Positions 17,275 through 26,977 of a stretch of 39,384 bases of DNA are shown one piece after another. Made by a program: the position numbers and the translations under genes. How positions within the stretch are numbered: the first letter of the stretch is position 1; each line of letters opens with the position of its first letter. The notes under the pieces are model-generated. The model saw nothing but the letters and a program-made list of their open reading frames with translations, was not told the DNA's origin and ran no database searches. Source of the stretch: Paracoccaceae bacterium (GTDB lineage Bacteria; Pseudomonadota; Alphaproteobacteria; Rhodobacterales; Rhodobacteraceae); contig JACONK010000002.1 of NCBI GenBank assembly GCA_014323795.1, positions 1 through 39,384 on the forward strand, given 5' to 3'.

Positions 17275-17991
17275 TCAGCCCTGGGGGCCAGTATAGCCCG
17301 GCAAATCTGTCGGCACAGCCTGTTCCGGGGCCCTGATTCTGCCAAGGATCTGACCCGCCCCGGCCATCACCATCTTGCCCAGGGGGGTTGATTTTATCGT
17401 CGATTTAAGCTTTTCCATCCGCATCACATCGGCGATGCGGCGGTCCAGAAACGCCCGGGTGTTGGCAAAATCCTCGCTGTCATCGCCAAGCCAGAACAGC
17501 AGGGTGGCGGCGTAGACCCCGCCCAGGGTCATGCGTTTGGTATAATAGTTAACGTCATCGGACGTATCCCCCAGACTGCGCCAGATGGCATCCGCTGTGC
17601 CCCAGATCAGGGCAGTGCCTTCCGGGCCATGGGATGGCAGGGAAAACAGCGCGGTGCTGCGGCGCACGGCTTCCCTGTGCGGAGCGGCAAGAACCAGCCG
17701 TTTGCGTACGGCAAAGGCGACCTTTTCGGAATAGCGCAGGGCGGACATATCAGCGGCGGCAAGTGCGGCGCACATCCGGGCATCACCGCGCCGATGCAAG
17801 GCCACAGCCAGGTCGACCGCCCCGCGCGGGGCGGCCTGACGGGCAAGCTCCCTGTTCACACCGCTGTCTGCCACCGCAGCCTTGAAGGTGGCGGAACCCC
17901 AGCCATCAAACATGACATGCATCAGGGCGGCATCCACCAGCGCATCGAGTGCCGCTGCCTTATGTTCCGATTCAGTTTTTGCTGGCTCCAT
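17275..17991 (-). CDS. COQ9-family ubiquinone biosynthesis protein
   Basis: This 238-residue, mostly helical protein matches the COQ9 family, lipid-binding proteins that assist hydroxylation steps of ubiquinone synthesis. After a variable N-terminus with a TetR-like helical region (ALDALVDAALMHVMFDGWGSATFKAAVAD), the conserved core includes WGTADAIWRSLGDTSDDVNYYTKRMTL and LFWLGDDSEDFANTRAFLDRRI, the family's clearest block. The start at 17991 has GAAGGA at good spacing; the longer frame does not. It is divergent from rpsU, with 124 bases between them, a neighbourhood that I recall as common in alphaproteobacteria. Confidence 0.88.
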   Translation of the reverse strand: MEPAKTESEHKAAALDALVDAALMHVMFDGWGSATFKAAVADSGVNRELARQAAPRGAVDLAVALHRRGDARMCAALAAADMSALRYSEKVAFAVRKRLVLAAPHREAVRRSTALFSLPSHGPEGTALIWGTADAIWRSLGDTSDDVNYYTKRMTLGGVYAATLLFWLGDDSEDFANTRAFLDRRIADVMRMEKLKSTIKSTPLGKMVMAGAGQILGRIRAPEQAVPTDLPGYTGPQG

Positions 17992-18115
17992 AACGTGTCC
18001 TTCGTAGCCTTCGTTTGCTCTGGACAGGATCAGGCGGCGTTGATATACGGCCGGTTCCCGCAAGGGTATACAACAGGGATATATAACTCCAGCTTCGAAA
18101 GGTGGTGACAGCCAG

Positions 18116-18322
18116 ATGCAGATATCGGTTCGCGAAAATAATGTTGATCAGGCGCTTCGGGCACTGAAAAAAAAGCTTCAGCGTGAAGGGGTGTTTCGGG
18201 AAATTAAGCTTCGGCAGCACTACGAAAAACCTTCCGTAAAACGGGCGCGCGAACAATCAGAGGCCATCCGCCGGGCGCGGAAACTGGCCCGGAAAAAAGC
18301 CCAGCGTGAGGGGCTGCTTTAG
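18116..18322 (+). CDS. rpsU: 30S ribosomal protein S21
   Basis: This 68-residue, very basic protein is ribosomal protein S21, a late-assembling small-subunit protein near the mRNA exit region. It starts [21 protein letters not shown], and [33 protein letters not shown] matches the alphaproteobacterial S21 pattern. A strong ribosome binding site, AAAGGTGGTGA, precedes ATG 18116. It is transcribed away from COQ9. The 124-base divergent gap holds AT-rich stretches (TATACA, ATATATAA) that may be promoters, but spacing to a clear -35 box is not convincing. Confidence 0.95.
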   Translation: MQISVRENNVDQALRALKKKLQREGVFREIKLRQHYEKPSVKRAREQSEAIRRARKLARKKAQREGLL

Positions 18323-18362
18323 CGGCGGCGGACGACCGTATTGAAAATATAACCCCCGGGTT

Positions 18363-18384
18363 GTGCCCGGGCAGTGCCCGGGCA
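18363..18384. repeat. Tandem 11-bp repeat after rpsU
   Basis: GTGCCCGGGCA occurs twice in a row (18363-18373 and 18374-18384). Each unit contains the palindrome GCCCGGGC, and CCCGGG also occurs just upstream, so several alternative hairpins can form right after rpsU. It may serve as a transcript end or stabiliser; no T-run follows. Confidence 0.45.
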
Positions 18385-18926
18385 GTGGATGTGTGACCGA
18401 ATCATTTCAGCCGACCGGGTGCGGGTGCCAAGGCTGAAACAGGTTATGAAATGCCGGGGCCGGAAGGGCAGGCGACATAACCTGAAGCGGCCTTTATCCC
18501 GCCGTGGAACCGGAGGCCGGCCGTTCCCTGCGCCCGCGTCGCCGGGCAGGCCCGGCGTGACCCCCGGCGGGCATGGTGCGGGCTGGCCGGGCTGTGGCCG
18601 CAGATATGGTTTTTCTGCCGTTTGCCTGTGTTGAGGCGGCGGCGAATATCCCGACGAATCCCGCACCGGACCCCTGCGGTAAAATTCCAAAGTTCAAATT
18701 TTCCGCCGGGCGGCTTTTGTATATCCTGTGCACCGAAGGTTTGCGGGTGCCGGTTATTTGAAAAATATTTTCCAGAATTTTTGAAAATCAGCTGCGATAG
18801 TGTGCCGCATGCCGACCTGGAAAAAACAACTGTCAGAAAACGAAAACGCGGCCTTGCCTTGGGAAGGCGAAGCTGGCATCACCCTGCCGGCATCACCATG
18901 AATGTGGCCTGGCAGTAGCTGAAATC

Positions 18927-18945
18927 CGCCATGGAAAAAATGGCG
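18927..18945 (-). terminator. Weak hairpin downstream of putA
   Basis: On the minus strand CGCCAT and ATGGCG pair across a loop of T residues about 45 bases after the putA stop, followed by GATTTC. The stem is only 6 bp and the T-run sits in the loop, so a terminator role is weakly supported. Confidence 0.2.
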
Positions 18946-18991
18946 CAACGCATGTCTTCGGATTCGTTTAACGTCTGACCGACCCTGGCCT

Positions 18992-21900
18992 TTAGCTTTC
19001 CTGTGCCAGCAGTGCCGCATTGCCGCCGGCAGCTGTTGTATCGATGCAGATATGCCGTTCAATCATGGATTGCCGCACCAGGTTTTCGCCCATGGCGAGA
19101 GGGATGATCGGCCCGTCGCGGCTGGCGAGTGCCCGCCGGGCCGCCCGTGCATCCGCATGCCCGGCACAGAGTGCCACGACATGGATATTTTCCAGCTGTC
19201 CCAGCGCGGCCCGGTCGAGCCACCCGTCAATTGTGCCGGGTCCGTGTGCGCCGGGGCACACGATCAGCGCGGCTGAGCCCGCCGCACGGGCAATACGCGC
19301 CTGGTCTGCGGCGATATCCGGCGTTGGCCCCAGGCACAGGACAGTGCCGCGCCCGAAGGTGGAAAGCCGGTTGGATTCCCCCGTTGGCCCGGGCAACAGC
19401 TCCTGGTGCAGCATCGGGCGCCGGGGCGCGGCGATGGCGTTCAGGGCGGCCTGTACTTCCTTAATATCAGCCGGTGCACCATCCGCTGCCTCAGCGGATG
19501 GTACGCGGGCCGCGGCAAACCGTGCGACATAATGTGGCCCGCCGGCCTTGGGCCCGGTACCGCTTAACCCTTCGCCCCCGAACGGCTGGGAACCCACCAC
19601 CGCGCCGATCTGGTTGCGGTTGATGTAGATGTTGCCAACATTGAGCCGTGACGTTACCTGTTCCACCCGATCATCGATGCGGGTGTGCATTCCGAAGGTC
19701 AGGCCATAGCCGCTGGCGTTTATCGAATCGACTACGGCGTCAAGATCTTCGGCAGCATACGTCGTAACATGCAGAACCGGGCCGAAGATTTCTTCTTTCA
19801 TGTTTTCAATCCCGCCGACACGCAAGACGGCCGGCGGCACAAAGTAACCTTCGTTCGGTGTGCGCAGCTCCTTGAGCAGCCGCCCTTCCGCCCGTGCTGT
19901 ATCGATATAGGCGGTGATCCGTGCCACGGCCCGGGCATCGATCACCGGACCCACATCCGTTGCCGGATCCCACGGGATGCCCAGGTGCAGCTCATCCATT
20001 GCGCCGAAAAGCATTCTTAGGAACGGTTGCGCGATATTCTCTTGCAAATACAATATCCGTGCGGCGGAACAGCGCTGGCCCGCAGACCGGAAAGACGAGG
20101 TTACAATGTCCCGGATCGTCTGTTCCGGCAGGGCGGTGCTGTCAACGATCATGGCATTCAGCCCGCCGGTTTCCGCGATCAGCGGGGCAGCCGGCGACAG
20201 GTGATCTGCCATGGCGCGATTGATGGCCTGCGCCGTGGCAGTGGAACCGGTGAAGGCCAGCCCTTCAATGCGCGCCAGGCAGGAAAGGGCCGCGCCAACA
20301 TCCGTGCCCAGGCCCGGCAAAAATTGCAGCGCGGTGAGCGGAACCCCTGCCTGATGCAGCAGTTGTACGGCGCGGTGGGCAACAAGGCATGTCGCCTCCG
20401 CCGGTTTTGCCAGCACCGCGTTGCCCGCTGCAAGAGCTGCGGAAATCTGGCCGGTAAAGATGGCCAGCGGAAAATTCCACGGGCTTATGCAGGCCATCAC
20501 GCCGCGCGGGGCGGGCTGCAGGCGTTTGGCTTCGGCTGCATAGTAGCGCAGGAAATCCACCGCCTCCCGCAGTTCCGCAATCGCATCGGGCAGGGTCTTG
20601 CCCGCCTCCCGATGCAGCAGCGCGAACAGCTCCCCGAACCGCGCCTCATAGAGATCTGCCGCACGGCAAAGCACCCCGGCACGTTCGTCAGGGGCCGCCC
20701 CCCAGACCCTGGCCGCCCCGGCGGCTTTCGCTGTGTCCTGCGCAGTCGCGAAACGTACCTCGCCAACCGTGTCCCCGGGGTGCGCCGGGTTGCTGACAGG
20801 CTGTGGCGGTTCACCCGTGACCCCGAATGCCACCAGCGGCACTGCCTGCCAGCACGCCTTGCGGAAGGGATCGCGGGCGGTTTCGATCTGCGCCATATCA
20901 AGGGGGTCGTTTATTCCCCACCCCCTGGAATTTTTACGCCTTTCAAACAGGTTTGCCGGGTGCAGCACCGGCCGCTCCTCCGTGGCGTCGAGCGCGTCGA
21001 ACGGGTCACGGGCTACGGCCTCCGGCGGGATGTCCCTGTTGACGATCTGGTTCACAAAACTGGAATTGGCACCGTTTTCCAGCAGCCGGCGCACAAGGTA
21101 GGCCAGCAGATCCCGATGTGCGCCCACAGGTGCATAGATGCGGCAACGGGTTCCTTCGTCCCGCATGACGATATCGTGCAACGCCGCCCCCATGCCATGA
21201 AGCCGCTGAAATTCAAATGAATCGCGATCTTTGGCCATCTCGAGTATCGCGGCGACCGAATGGGCGTTGTGGGTCGCAAATTGCGGGTAGATGCGGTCAG
21301 TCATGCCAAGAAGCTTCCTGGCCAGACAGATGTAGGCCACATCGGTTGCCGGTTTGCGGGTAAAGACAGGAAAGCCCGCCAGACCATCGACCTGGGCGCG
21401 CTTGATTTCGGTATCCCAATAGGCACCTTTGACAAGCCGCACCATGATCCGCCGATCATGCCGTGCGGCGAGCGCGTAAAGCCAGTCTGTCACCCGGTCG
21501 CAGCGCTTGCCGTAGGCCTGGATAACGATACCGAATCCGTCCCACCCGGCAAGCTCCGGGTCGGCAAGTGCCTGCGCAATTACGTCAAGCGACAGGTCAA
21601 GCCGGTCGGCCTCTTCCGCATCTATATTGAGTCCCATGCCGGCCGCACGCGCCTGGCGGGCGAGCTTGCGAATGCTTGCGACCAGTTCGCGCATAACGCG
21701 GTCGCGCTGGGTGGCCTCATAGCGCGGGTGCAGTGCCGAAAGTTTGACGGAAATTCCAGGATTTTCCCGGATGTCATTGCTTTTCGCATGGGGTGCGAGC
21801 TGCGTGATGGCCAGCTCGTAGGCGTCAAGAAAGTGCCCGGCATCCGCTGCGGTCAGTGCCGCCTCCCCCAGCATATCGTAACTGTAGGTGAAGCCACCGG

Positions 21901-22462
21901 AATGCCTGCCACGCCCGTTTCTGACAGCCTCCCTGATTGATTCGCCCAGCACAAACTGCGCGCCAAGCTCCCTGATCGCACGGGAAACAGCGGTGCGGAT
22001 GACGGGTTCGCCAAGCCTCCGCACGGCACTGCGCAGGGTGGCGGCGATGCCGGGCCCCGCGGTATCGTGTAATACGCGGCCGGTCAGCATCAGGGCCCAG
22101 GTAGAAGCATTGACAAGCGACGACGATGACGCACCCAGATGGCGACCCCAGTCTGACGGGGCGATCTTGTCCTCGATCAGGGCGTCCACTGTTTCCGCGT
22201 CCGGCACACGCAAGAGCGCCTCCGCCAGACACATAAGCGCGATACCTTCGTCGGTGGAAAGGCCGTATTCGGCCATAAAGACTTCCATAAGACCGGACGG
22301 CGCATCCCCGCGTACGCGCCGCACAAGTGATGCACCGCGTTTGCAGATGGCCGCGCGGGCACCGTCTGTCAGGTTTGCCTCCGCCCGCAGGCGGGCCAGC
22401 AGATCAGCCTCTGATGCCAAATGGTCTGCGCGCAGGGCTGTTCGGATGTCAGAAAGGGTCAT
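18992..22462 (-). CDS. putA: Bifunctional proline dehydrogenase / 1-pyrroline-5-carboxylate dehydrogenase
   Basis: This 1156-residue enzyme oxidises proline to glutamate in two channelled steps. The N-terminus has no ribbon-helix-helix DNA-binding domain, so unlike E. coli PutA it should not repress its own gene. An arm domain is followed by the FAD proline dehydrogenase barrel (GLNIDAEEADRLDLSLDV, RLVKGAYWDTEIKRAQ, YAPVGAHRDLLAYLVRRLLENG). The aldehyde dehydrogenase half has ACISPWNFPLAIF, the general base Glu764 in AETGG, and the nucleophile Cys798 in SAGQRCSAAR. A C-terminal extra domain of about 170 residues completes the long-type architecture. It is divergent from the pst operon. Confidence 0.95.
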   Translation of the reverse strand: MTLSDIRTALRADHLASEADLLARLRAEANLTDGARAAICKRGASLVRRVRGDAPSGLMEVFMAEYGLSTDEGIALMCLAEALLRVPDAETVDALIEDKIAPSDWGRHLGASSSSLVNASTWALMLTGRVLHDTAGPGIAATLRSAVRRLGEPVIRTAVSRAIRELGAQFVLGESIREAVRNGRGRHSGGFTYSYDMLGEAALTAADAGHFLDAYELAITQLAPHAKSNDIRENPGISVKLSALHPRYEATQRDRVMRELVASIRKLARQARAAGMGLNIDAEEADRLDLSLDVIAQALADPELAGWDGFGIVIQAYGKRCDRVTDWLYALAARHDRRIMVRLVKGAYWDTEIKRAQVDGLAGFPVFTRKPATDVAYICLARKLLGMTDRIYPQFATHNAHSVAAILEMAKDRDSFEFQRLHGMGAALHDIVMRDEGTRCRIYAPVGAHRDLLAYLVRRLLENGANSSFVNQIVNRDIPPEAVARDPFDALDATEERPVLHPANLFERRKNSRGWGINDPLDMAQIETARDPFRKACWQAVPLVAFGVTGEPPQPVSNPAHPGDTVGEVRFATAQDTAKAAGAARVWGAAPDERAGVLCRAADLYEARFGELFALLHREAGKTLPDAIAELREAVDFLRYYAAEAKRLQPAPRGVMACISPWNFPLAIFTGQISAALAAGNAVLAKPAEATCLVAHRAVQLLHQAGVPLTALQFLPGLGTDVGAALSCLARIEGLAFTGSTATAQAINRAMADHLSPAAPLIAETGGLNAMIVDSTALPEQTIRDIVTSSFRSAGQRCSAARILYLQENIAQPFLRMLFGAMDELHLGIPWDPATDVGPVIDARAVARITAYIDTARAEGRLLKELRTPNEGYFVPPAVLRVGGIENMKEEIFGPVLHVTTYAAEDLDAVVDSINASGYGLTFGMHTRIDDRVEQVTSRLNVGNIYINRNQIGAVVGSQPFGGEGLSGTGPKAGGPHYVARFAAARVPSAEAADGAPADIKEVQAALNAIAAPRRPMLHQELLPGPTGESNRLSTFGRGTVLCLGPTPDIAADQARIARAAGSAALIVCPGAHGPGTIDGWLDRAALGQLENIHVVALCAGHADARAARRALASRDGPIIPLAMGENLVRQSMIERHICIDTTAAGGNAALLAQES

Positions 22463-22849
22463 GGTGAATACCCGATTCGGGAATTTTGCCAGTTTGGCTG
22501 AAGGCGATTTGCCCTGAATTTCATGTTCAACAAGGTGAAATGCCCGCAGATGGCAGCGGAACGAACCAGCCCGACCGGAAAAATATCATTTGCCAGTGGC
22601 CCGGCCCACCTGCCGGTTCGCACCGGTGCCCGGAAAATCCGGCATGAGAGCATTTTTATGGGATATGTAATTTTTTTTTATTTATATTTTTCAAGATCTT
22701 AAGATGATTTCCCAGGGCCATGCCAGGATAATCCTGCCGTGTCATATAACTGATACAAAATTGAAACAGGGACTTCACGCAAGACAATTATTTCGCGACA
22801 TGTCCGAATGATCGGATTGAAAACCTGAATCAGTCAAGGGAACGATTTC
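22463..22849. other. putA-pstS divergent intergenic region
   Basis: This 387-base region must hold the putA and pstS promoters. Its middle (about 22660-22700) is strikingly AT-rich, with a run of eight or more T residues, unlike anything else nearby. The Pho box lies about 95 bases before pstS. AAGGGAA at 22836-22842 is the pstS ribosome binding site. No small gene or strong terminator was recognised. Confidence 0.5.
22739..22757 (+). promoter_or_regulatory. Pho box (PhoB binding site) upstream of pstS
   Basis: TGTCATATAACTGATACA (22740-22757) closely follows the PhoB operator plan: two 7-bp TGTCAT-like half-sites separated by a 4-bp AT spacer. The first half is an exact TGTCAT; the second, CTGATAC, is a one-to-two-base variant of CTGTCAC. 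It lies about 95 bases upstream of pstS and on the same transcript side as phoB at the operon end, so phosphate-starvation control with feedback is likely. Confidence 0.7.
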
Positions 22850-23887
22850 ATGTTCACCAAAACGCTTTGCGTTACCGCTGTCGCGTTGGCCACTGTAACC
22901 GCGGCTGCACCGGTATGGGCGCGCGACCAGATCAAAATTGTCGGCTCTTCAACCGTTTTTCCGTTTTCAGCCACGGTCGCTGAGCGGTTCGGCAAGTCCG
23001 GCACCTTCAAAACGCCGGTTGTTGAATCCACCGGTTCCGGCGGCGGGCTCAAACTTTTTTGCGCCGGCACTGGTGCTGAATACCCGGACATCGCCAACGC
23101 CTCCCGCCGCATCAAGGCATCAGAAGTTGAAAGATGCGCATCCAGCGGGATCAACGAAATCGTGGAGGTGAAAATCGGCTACGACGGTATCGTGCTGGCC
23201 AATTCCAGGGCGGCCGACCGGTTTGAACTGACCCTGGGCGACATCTTCCTGGCACTGGCTGCCGAAGTGCCGAATGACGCAGGCCGGATGGTGCCGAACC
23301 CCTATCAGACATGGAACGACATTAACCCTGACCTTCCTGCGGTAAAAATCGAGGTTCTGGGTCCGCCGCCGACCTCCGGCACCCGCGATGCCTTTAACGA
23401 ACTGGCCCTGGAAGGCGGCTGCAGGATGTTCGATACCATCAGGGCCCTGAAGGAAACCGACGGCACCGCTTACAGGAAAATCTGCCGGTCTGTGCGTGAG
23501 GATGGCGCCTATATCGAGGCCGGCGAAAACGATAACCTGATCGTGCAGAAACTGGTCGCCAACCCGGATGCGCTGGGTATTTTCGGCTATTCCTTCCTGG
23601 AACAGAACGCTGACAAGGTGCAGGGATCGGTCATCGGCGGCGTCGGGCCGGAATTTGAACTGATCGCGACCGGTGCCTATCCGGTGTCCCGTTCCCTGTA
23701 CTTCTACGTCAAAAAGGCGCACGTGGACGATGTTCCGGGCATCAGGGAGTTCCTGGCCGAATTCACTTCCGAAGACGCATGGGGTGAAGACGGCTACCTG
23801 GTCGACAAGGGCCTGATTCCGATGACCGAAGAAGAGCGGGAACAGTTCAGAAAAGCCGCCGAAGGCTTGATAAGCCTGTCAATGTAA
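22850..23887 (+). CDS. pstS: Phosphate ABC transporter, periplasmic phosphate-binding protein
   Basis: This 345-residue protein starts with a clear signal peptide (about residues 1-24, ending APVWA before RDQIKIV). The mature part has the phosphate-binding loops of PstS: KIVGSSTVFPFSATVAERF near the start, STGSGGGLKLFCAGTG, IANASRRIK, and GPPPTSGTRDAFNEL. It captures periplasmic phosphate and hands it to PstC/PstA. The type with FCAGTGAEYPDIANASR is the alphaproteobacterial form. The ribosome binding site is AAGGGAA. Induction under phosphate limitation is expected from the Pho box. A stem-loop follows the gene and may favour its expression over pstC. Confidence 0.95.
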   Translation: MFTKTLCVTAVALATVTAAAPVWARDQIKIVGSSTVFPFSATVAERFGKSGTFKTPVVESTGSGGGLKLFCAGTGAEYPDIANASRRIKASEVERCASSGINEIVEVKIGYDGIVLANSRAADRFELTLGDIFLALAAEVPNDAGRMVPNPYQTWNDINPDLPAVKIEVLGPPPTSGTRDAFNELALEGGCRMFDTIRALKETDGTAYRKICRSVREDGAYIEAGENDNLIVQKLVANPDALGIFGYSFLEQNADKVQGSVIGGVGPEFELIATGAYPVSRSLYFYVKKAHVDDVPGIREFLAEFTSEDAWGEDGYLVDKGLIPMTEEEREQFRKAAEGLISLSM

Positions 23888-23902
23888 CAGACACTGTTCG
23901 GG

Positions 23903-23933
23903 AACGGGCACCGGCCAGTCGCCGGGGTCCGTT
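23903..23933 (+). promoter_or_regulatory. Stem-loop after pstS
   Basis: AACGGGCACCGGC (23903-23915) and GCCGGGGTCCGTT (23921-23933) form a nearly continuous 13-bp stem with one G-T wobble and one A-G mismatch, closed by the loop CAGTC. No T-run follows. Position directly after the binding-protein gene fits the well-known pattern in ABC-transporter operons where such a stem protects the upstream message so the binding protein is made in excess. Confidence 0.55.
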
Positions 23934-23963
23934 TCAAATCCTGTATCCGCACAGGGGGGCCGG

Positions 23964-24947
23964 ATGATTGCTGCTGGCACACAAACGTGCGCATCTGACA
24001 AGACGGATGCTATAAACCTTGCCGACACAAAACGGAACAGGACGTTTGAAACGCTGGTCATGGTGGCCCTTGCGTCCTGTTCAATGGTTGCCATTCTGGT
24101 GACTGCGGGTATCGTGCTTTCCCTGCTGTTCGAGGCACTGCGGTTCTTTGAACGGGTCGGCATCGAAAAGTTCCTGTTTGGCCTCAAATGGTCCCCGCAG
24201 ACCGCACTAAGGGCTGATCAGGTGGCTGCCGAAGGGGCATTCGGGGTGATCCCGCTGGTCACAGGCACCCTTCTGATATCTTTCATTGCGATGTGTGTGG
24301 CGGTACCGCTCGGTCTTTTGTCGGCTGTTTACCTGTCGGAATATGCCGGCAAGACCTTCCGTGACTGGATCAAGCCGATGCTGGAAATCCTCGCCGGCAT
24401 CCCGACGGTGGTTTACGGCTTTTTTGCGGCCCTCGTGGTGGCACCCATGTTACGCGCCGGCGGGGAACAGGCCGGGCTGAACATCAGTTCCGAATCCGCG
24501 CTGGCGGCGGGAATAGTCATGGGCGTGATGATAATCCCGCTGATTTCTTCGCTTGGCAGTGATGTGATCAATGCGGTGCCGCAATCGCTGCGCGATGCGT
24601 CGCTCGGCCTTGGTGCCACACCGGCAGAAACGATCCGCAAGGTCATCCTGCCTGCTGCGGCACCCGGCATCTCCGGTGCCATTCTGCTTGGCGTCAGTCG
24701 TGCGATCGGGGAGACAATGATCGTGGTGATGGCCGCCGGTCTGGCAGCAAACCTGACGGCGAACCCGCTGGAGGCGGTGACCACCATCACCGCGCAGATC
24801 GTTGCCCTGCTGACCGGCGACCAGGAATTCGACAGTGCCAAAACCCTGTCTGCCTTCGCGCTGGGCCTGTTGCTGTTTGCTGTCACGCTGTGCCTTAATG
24901 TGCTCGCCCTGCGGATCGTGCGCAAATACCGGGAAGAATATGACTAG
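23964..24947 (+). CDS. pstC: Phosphate ABC transporter permease
   Basis: This 327-residue inner-membrane permease forms the channel with PstA. A soluble N-terminus of about 25 residues precedes the first membrane helix (LVMVALASCSMVAILVTAGI). The binding-protein-dependent transport domain has several further helices. The loop contacting the ATPase is SLRDASLGLGATPAETIRKVILPAAAPGI, with the EAA-type pattern, followed by SRAIGETMIVVMAAG, typical of PstC. ATG 23964 lies 76 bases after pstS, and the ribosome binding site is a loose G-rich tract. It overlaps pstA by 8 bases. Confidence 0.93.
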   Translation: MIAAGTQTCASDKTDAINLADTKRNRTFETLVMVALASCSMVAILVTAGIVLSLLFEALRFFERVGIEKFLFGLKWSPQTALRADQVAAEGAFGVIPLVTGTLLISFIAMCVAVPLGLLSAVYLSEYAGKTFRDWIKPMLEILAGIPTVVYGFFAALVVAPMLRAGGEQAGLNISSESALAAGIVMGVMIIPLISSLGSDVINAVPQSLRDASLGLGATPAETIRKVILPAAAPGISGAILLGVSRAIGETMIVVMAAGLAANLTANPLEAVTTITAQIVALLTGDQEFDSAKTLSAFALGLLLFAVTLCLNVLALRIVRKYREEYD

Positions 24948-26196
24948 TCTGATTGGCCAAACCCCGGACATGAGGCGCCGGCGCGCCGCGGAGACGCGCT
25001 TTCAGTGGTATGGACGCGGGGCAATTTTCGCCTCGCTCGCCTTCCTGGCGTTCATGCTGTGGTCTATCATTTCCGGCGGATTAGGGGCCTTTTTCACCAC
25101 CGATCTGATGCTGGAAGTAGACCTGGGTGTGCAGAACATTGATCCGGAAAATCCCGCTGCCGCAAACTATCGGGCCATCTGGCGTGATGCAATGAAAGAG
25201 CACTTCCCGGAGGTGACAACCCGCAAGGAGCTCCGTGCGCTTTACGGGATGCTGGGCGCCGACGCCGAATACGAGCTTGAAGCACACGTGATGGCGGACC
25301 CGGCCATTGCGGGCCGTAAAGTGAAACTGCCGTTCCGTGCCTCTGACGAGGTTGATATGCTGCTCAAGGGCAATATCGACCGCGCATCACCGGAAGATGG
25401 CCGCCCCATGACCGACCAGGAAATCGCCTGGGTCGATCACTTTGCAGCTGCCGGGGATATTGAACGCCGCTTTGCCTGGTCATTTTTCACCAACGGCGAC
25501 AGCCGGGAGCCGGAACTGGCGGGCATCCTGGCCGCGTTGGCGGGGTCTTTCCTGACCATGCTCGTCTGTTTCTGCGTGTCCTTCCCGGTGGCCATCCTGG
25601 CCGCAATCTATCTGGAAGAATTTGCCCCGAAAAACCGGCTGTCAGATCTGATAGAAGTCAATATCAATAACCTTGCCGCCGTGCCGTCCATCGTGTTCGG
25701 GCTGTTGGGCTTGTACATGTTTTTGAACACCTTCGGTCTGCCCCGATCATCCCCCCTTGCCGGGGGGCTGGTGTTAAGCCTGATGACGCTGCCCACCATC
25801 ATCATTGCCGCCCGTGCCAGCCTGCGCGCCGTGCCGCCATCAATCCGCGAAGCAGCGCTGGGCCTGGGTGCCACGCCGGTGCAGGCGACCTTCCATCATG
25901 TGGCCCCGCTCGCCCTGCCGGGCATTCTGACGGGCACTATCGTAGGTATGGCCCAGGCCCTGGGCGAAACGGCACCGCTTCTGATGATCGGCATGGTTGC
26001 CTTTATTGTCGACGTGCCCGACAGCATTCTGGAACCGGCCACTGCGCTGCCGGTGCAGATCTTTCTTTGGGCCGATGCGCCGCAGCGGGCCTTCGTTGAA
26101 AAAACGAGTGCCGCGATTATCGTGCTGCTCATCTTTCTGATCATTATGAACCTGGCCGCGATCCTTCTGCGCCGCCGGTTCGAAAAGAGGTTCTGA
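24940..26196 (+). CDS. pstA: Phosphate ABC transporter permease with N-terminal insertion
   Basis: This 418-residue permease is longer than the usual 280-300 residues. After the first membrane helix ([18 protein letters not shown]) it carries about 140 hydrophilic residues, the DUF3333-type segment seen in alphaproteobacterial PstA, probably on the periplasmic side. The conventional permease core follows: [44 protein letters not shown], and the ATPase-contact loop [32 protein letters not shown] 24940 overlaps the pstC stop; the longer upstream frame is a shadow of pstC. Confidence 0.93.
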   Translation: MTSLIGQTPDMRRRRAAETRFQWYGRGAIFASLAFLAFMLWSIISGGLGAFFTTDLMLEVDLGVQNIDPENPAAANYRAIWRDAMKEHFPEVTTRKELRALYGMLGADAEYELEAHVMADPAIAGRKVKLPFRASDEVDMLLKGNIDRASPEDGRPMTDQEIAWVDHFAAAGDIERRFAWSFFTNGDSREPELAGILAALAGSFLTMLVCFCVSFPVAILAAIYLEEFAPKNRLSDLIEVNINNLAAVPSIVFGLLGLYMFLNTFGLPRSSPLAGGLVLSLMTLPTIIIAARASLRAVPPSIREAALGLGATPVQATFHHVAPLALPGILTGTIVGMAQALGETAPLLMIGMVAFIVDVPDSILEPATALPVQIFLWADAPQRAFVEKTSAAIIVLLIFLIIMNLAAILLRRRFEKRF

Positions 26197-26201
26197 AGAT
26201 A

Positions 26202-26972
26202 ATGGCCGGAACCAGGGAACCTGTCATTGTCGCCCGCGACGTGAATGTGCACTACGCCGATAAACAGGCACTGTTCAAAATCGCACTTGATATTCCCGAA
26301 AAAGAGGTAACGAGCCTGATCGGCCCGTCAGGTTGCGGAAAATCCACTTTCCTCCGTTGCATCAACCGCATGAACGACCTGGTGGATAGTGCCCGGTTTG
26401 AGGGGCAGATCACCATCGCCGGCCAGAATATCTATGCCCCGGATGTTGATGTGGTCGCCCTGCGGCGCGAGGTCGGGATGGTGTTCCAGAAACCTAATCC
26501 CTTTCCGAAATCGGTCTACGACAACGTCGCCTACGGCCCGAAAATCCACGGGCTGGCGCAGTCAAAAGCCGACCTCGACGGCCTTGTGCAATGGTCTTTG
26601 GAAAAGGCCGGCCTGTGGGATGAGGTCAGGGATCGCCTGAACGAACCCGCGCTCGGCCTGTCCGGCGGCCAGCAGCAGCGCCTGTGCATCGCGCGCACCA
26701 TTGCCGTGAAACCGAAGGTGGTGCTGATGGATGAGCCCTGCTCTGCCCTTGATCCTGTTGCCACGGCGCGCATTGAGGATCTGATTGACGAACTGCGGCA
26801 GAATTTCTCTATCGTAATCGTCACCCACTCCATGCAGCAGGCCAGCCGGGTCAGCCAGCTGACGGCGTTCTTCCACCTCGGCAAATTGGTGGAAGCCGGG
26901 CGCACGAAAAATATTTTCACCAGCCCGCAGGATGAGCGGACACAGAATTACATCACCGGCCGGATCGGATAA
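26202..26972 (+). CDS. pstB: Phosphate ABC transporter ATP-binding protein
   Basis: This 256-residue ATPase drives phosphate import by PstCA. Walker A is GPSGCGKST (about residues 44-52), followed by [12 protein letters not shown], a PstB hallmark. The Q-loop region is [23 protein letters not shown], the ABC signature is [16 protein letters not shown], and Walker B is [13 protein letters not shown]. The switch histidine is in [11 protein letters not shown]. It lies 5 bases after pstA and 5 before phoU. With PhoU it also takes part in signalling phosphate sufficiency. Confidence 0.96.
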   Translation: MAGTREPVIVARDVNVHYADKQALFKIALDIPEKEVTSLIGPSGCGKSTFLRCINRMNDLVDSARFEGQITIAGQNIYAPDVDVVALRREVGMVFQKPNPFPKSVYDNVAYGPKIHGLAQSKADLDGLVQWSLEKAGLWDEVRDRLNEPALGLSGGQQQRLCIARTIAVKPKVVLMDEPCSALDPVATARIEDLIDELRQNFSIVIVTHSMQQASRVSQLTAFFHLGKLVEAGRTKNIFTSPQDERTQNYITGRIG

Positions 26973-26977
26973 GCCTT

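Larger units (their letters stand above)
18323..18991. other. Gene-free stretch between rpsU and putA
   Basis: About 670 bases with no convincing gene on either strand. Short open frames exist but have no ribosome binding site and no recognisable protein. Visible structure is limited to a tandem 11-bp repeat, an 8-bp stem TTTCAGCC/GGCTGAAA (18405-18439), an AT-rich patch near 18760-18790, and a weak hairpin near putA. It may hold both terminators of the convergent genes, or a decayed gene. Confidence 0.5.

Noticed and set aside
18040-18090. rpsU promoter from TTGATA and TATACA
   Set aside because: The spacing is about 21 bases, too long for a usual sigma70 promoter; other -10-like boxes have no matching -35.
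18810-18902. 30-codon open frame starting MPTWKKQLSENENAALPWEGE
   Set aside because: No ribosome binding site and no known family; a chance frame cannot be excluded.
20027-21220. 397-codon open frame on the plus strand
   Set aside because: It is antisense to putA and shows no family motif.
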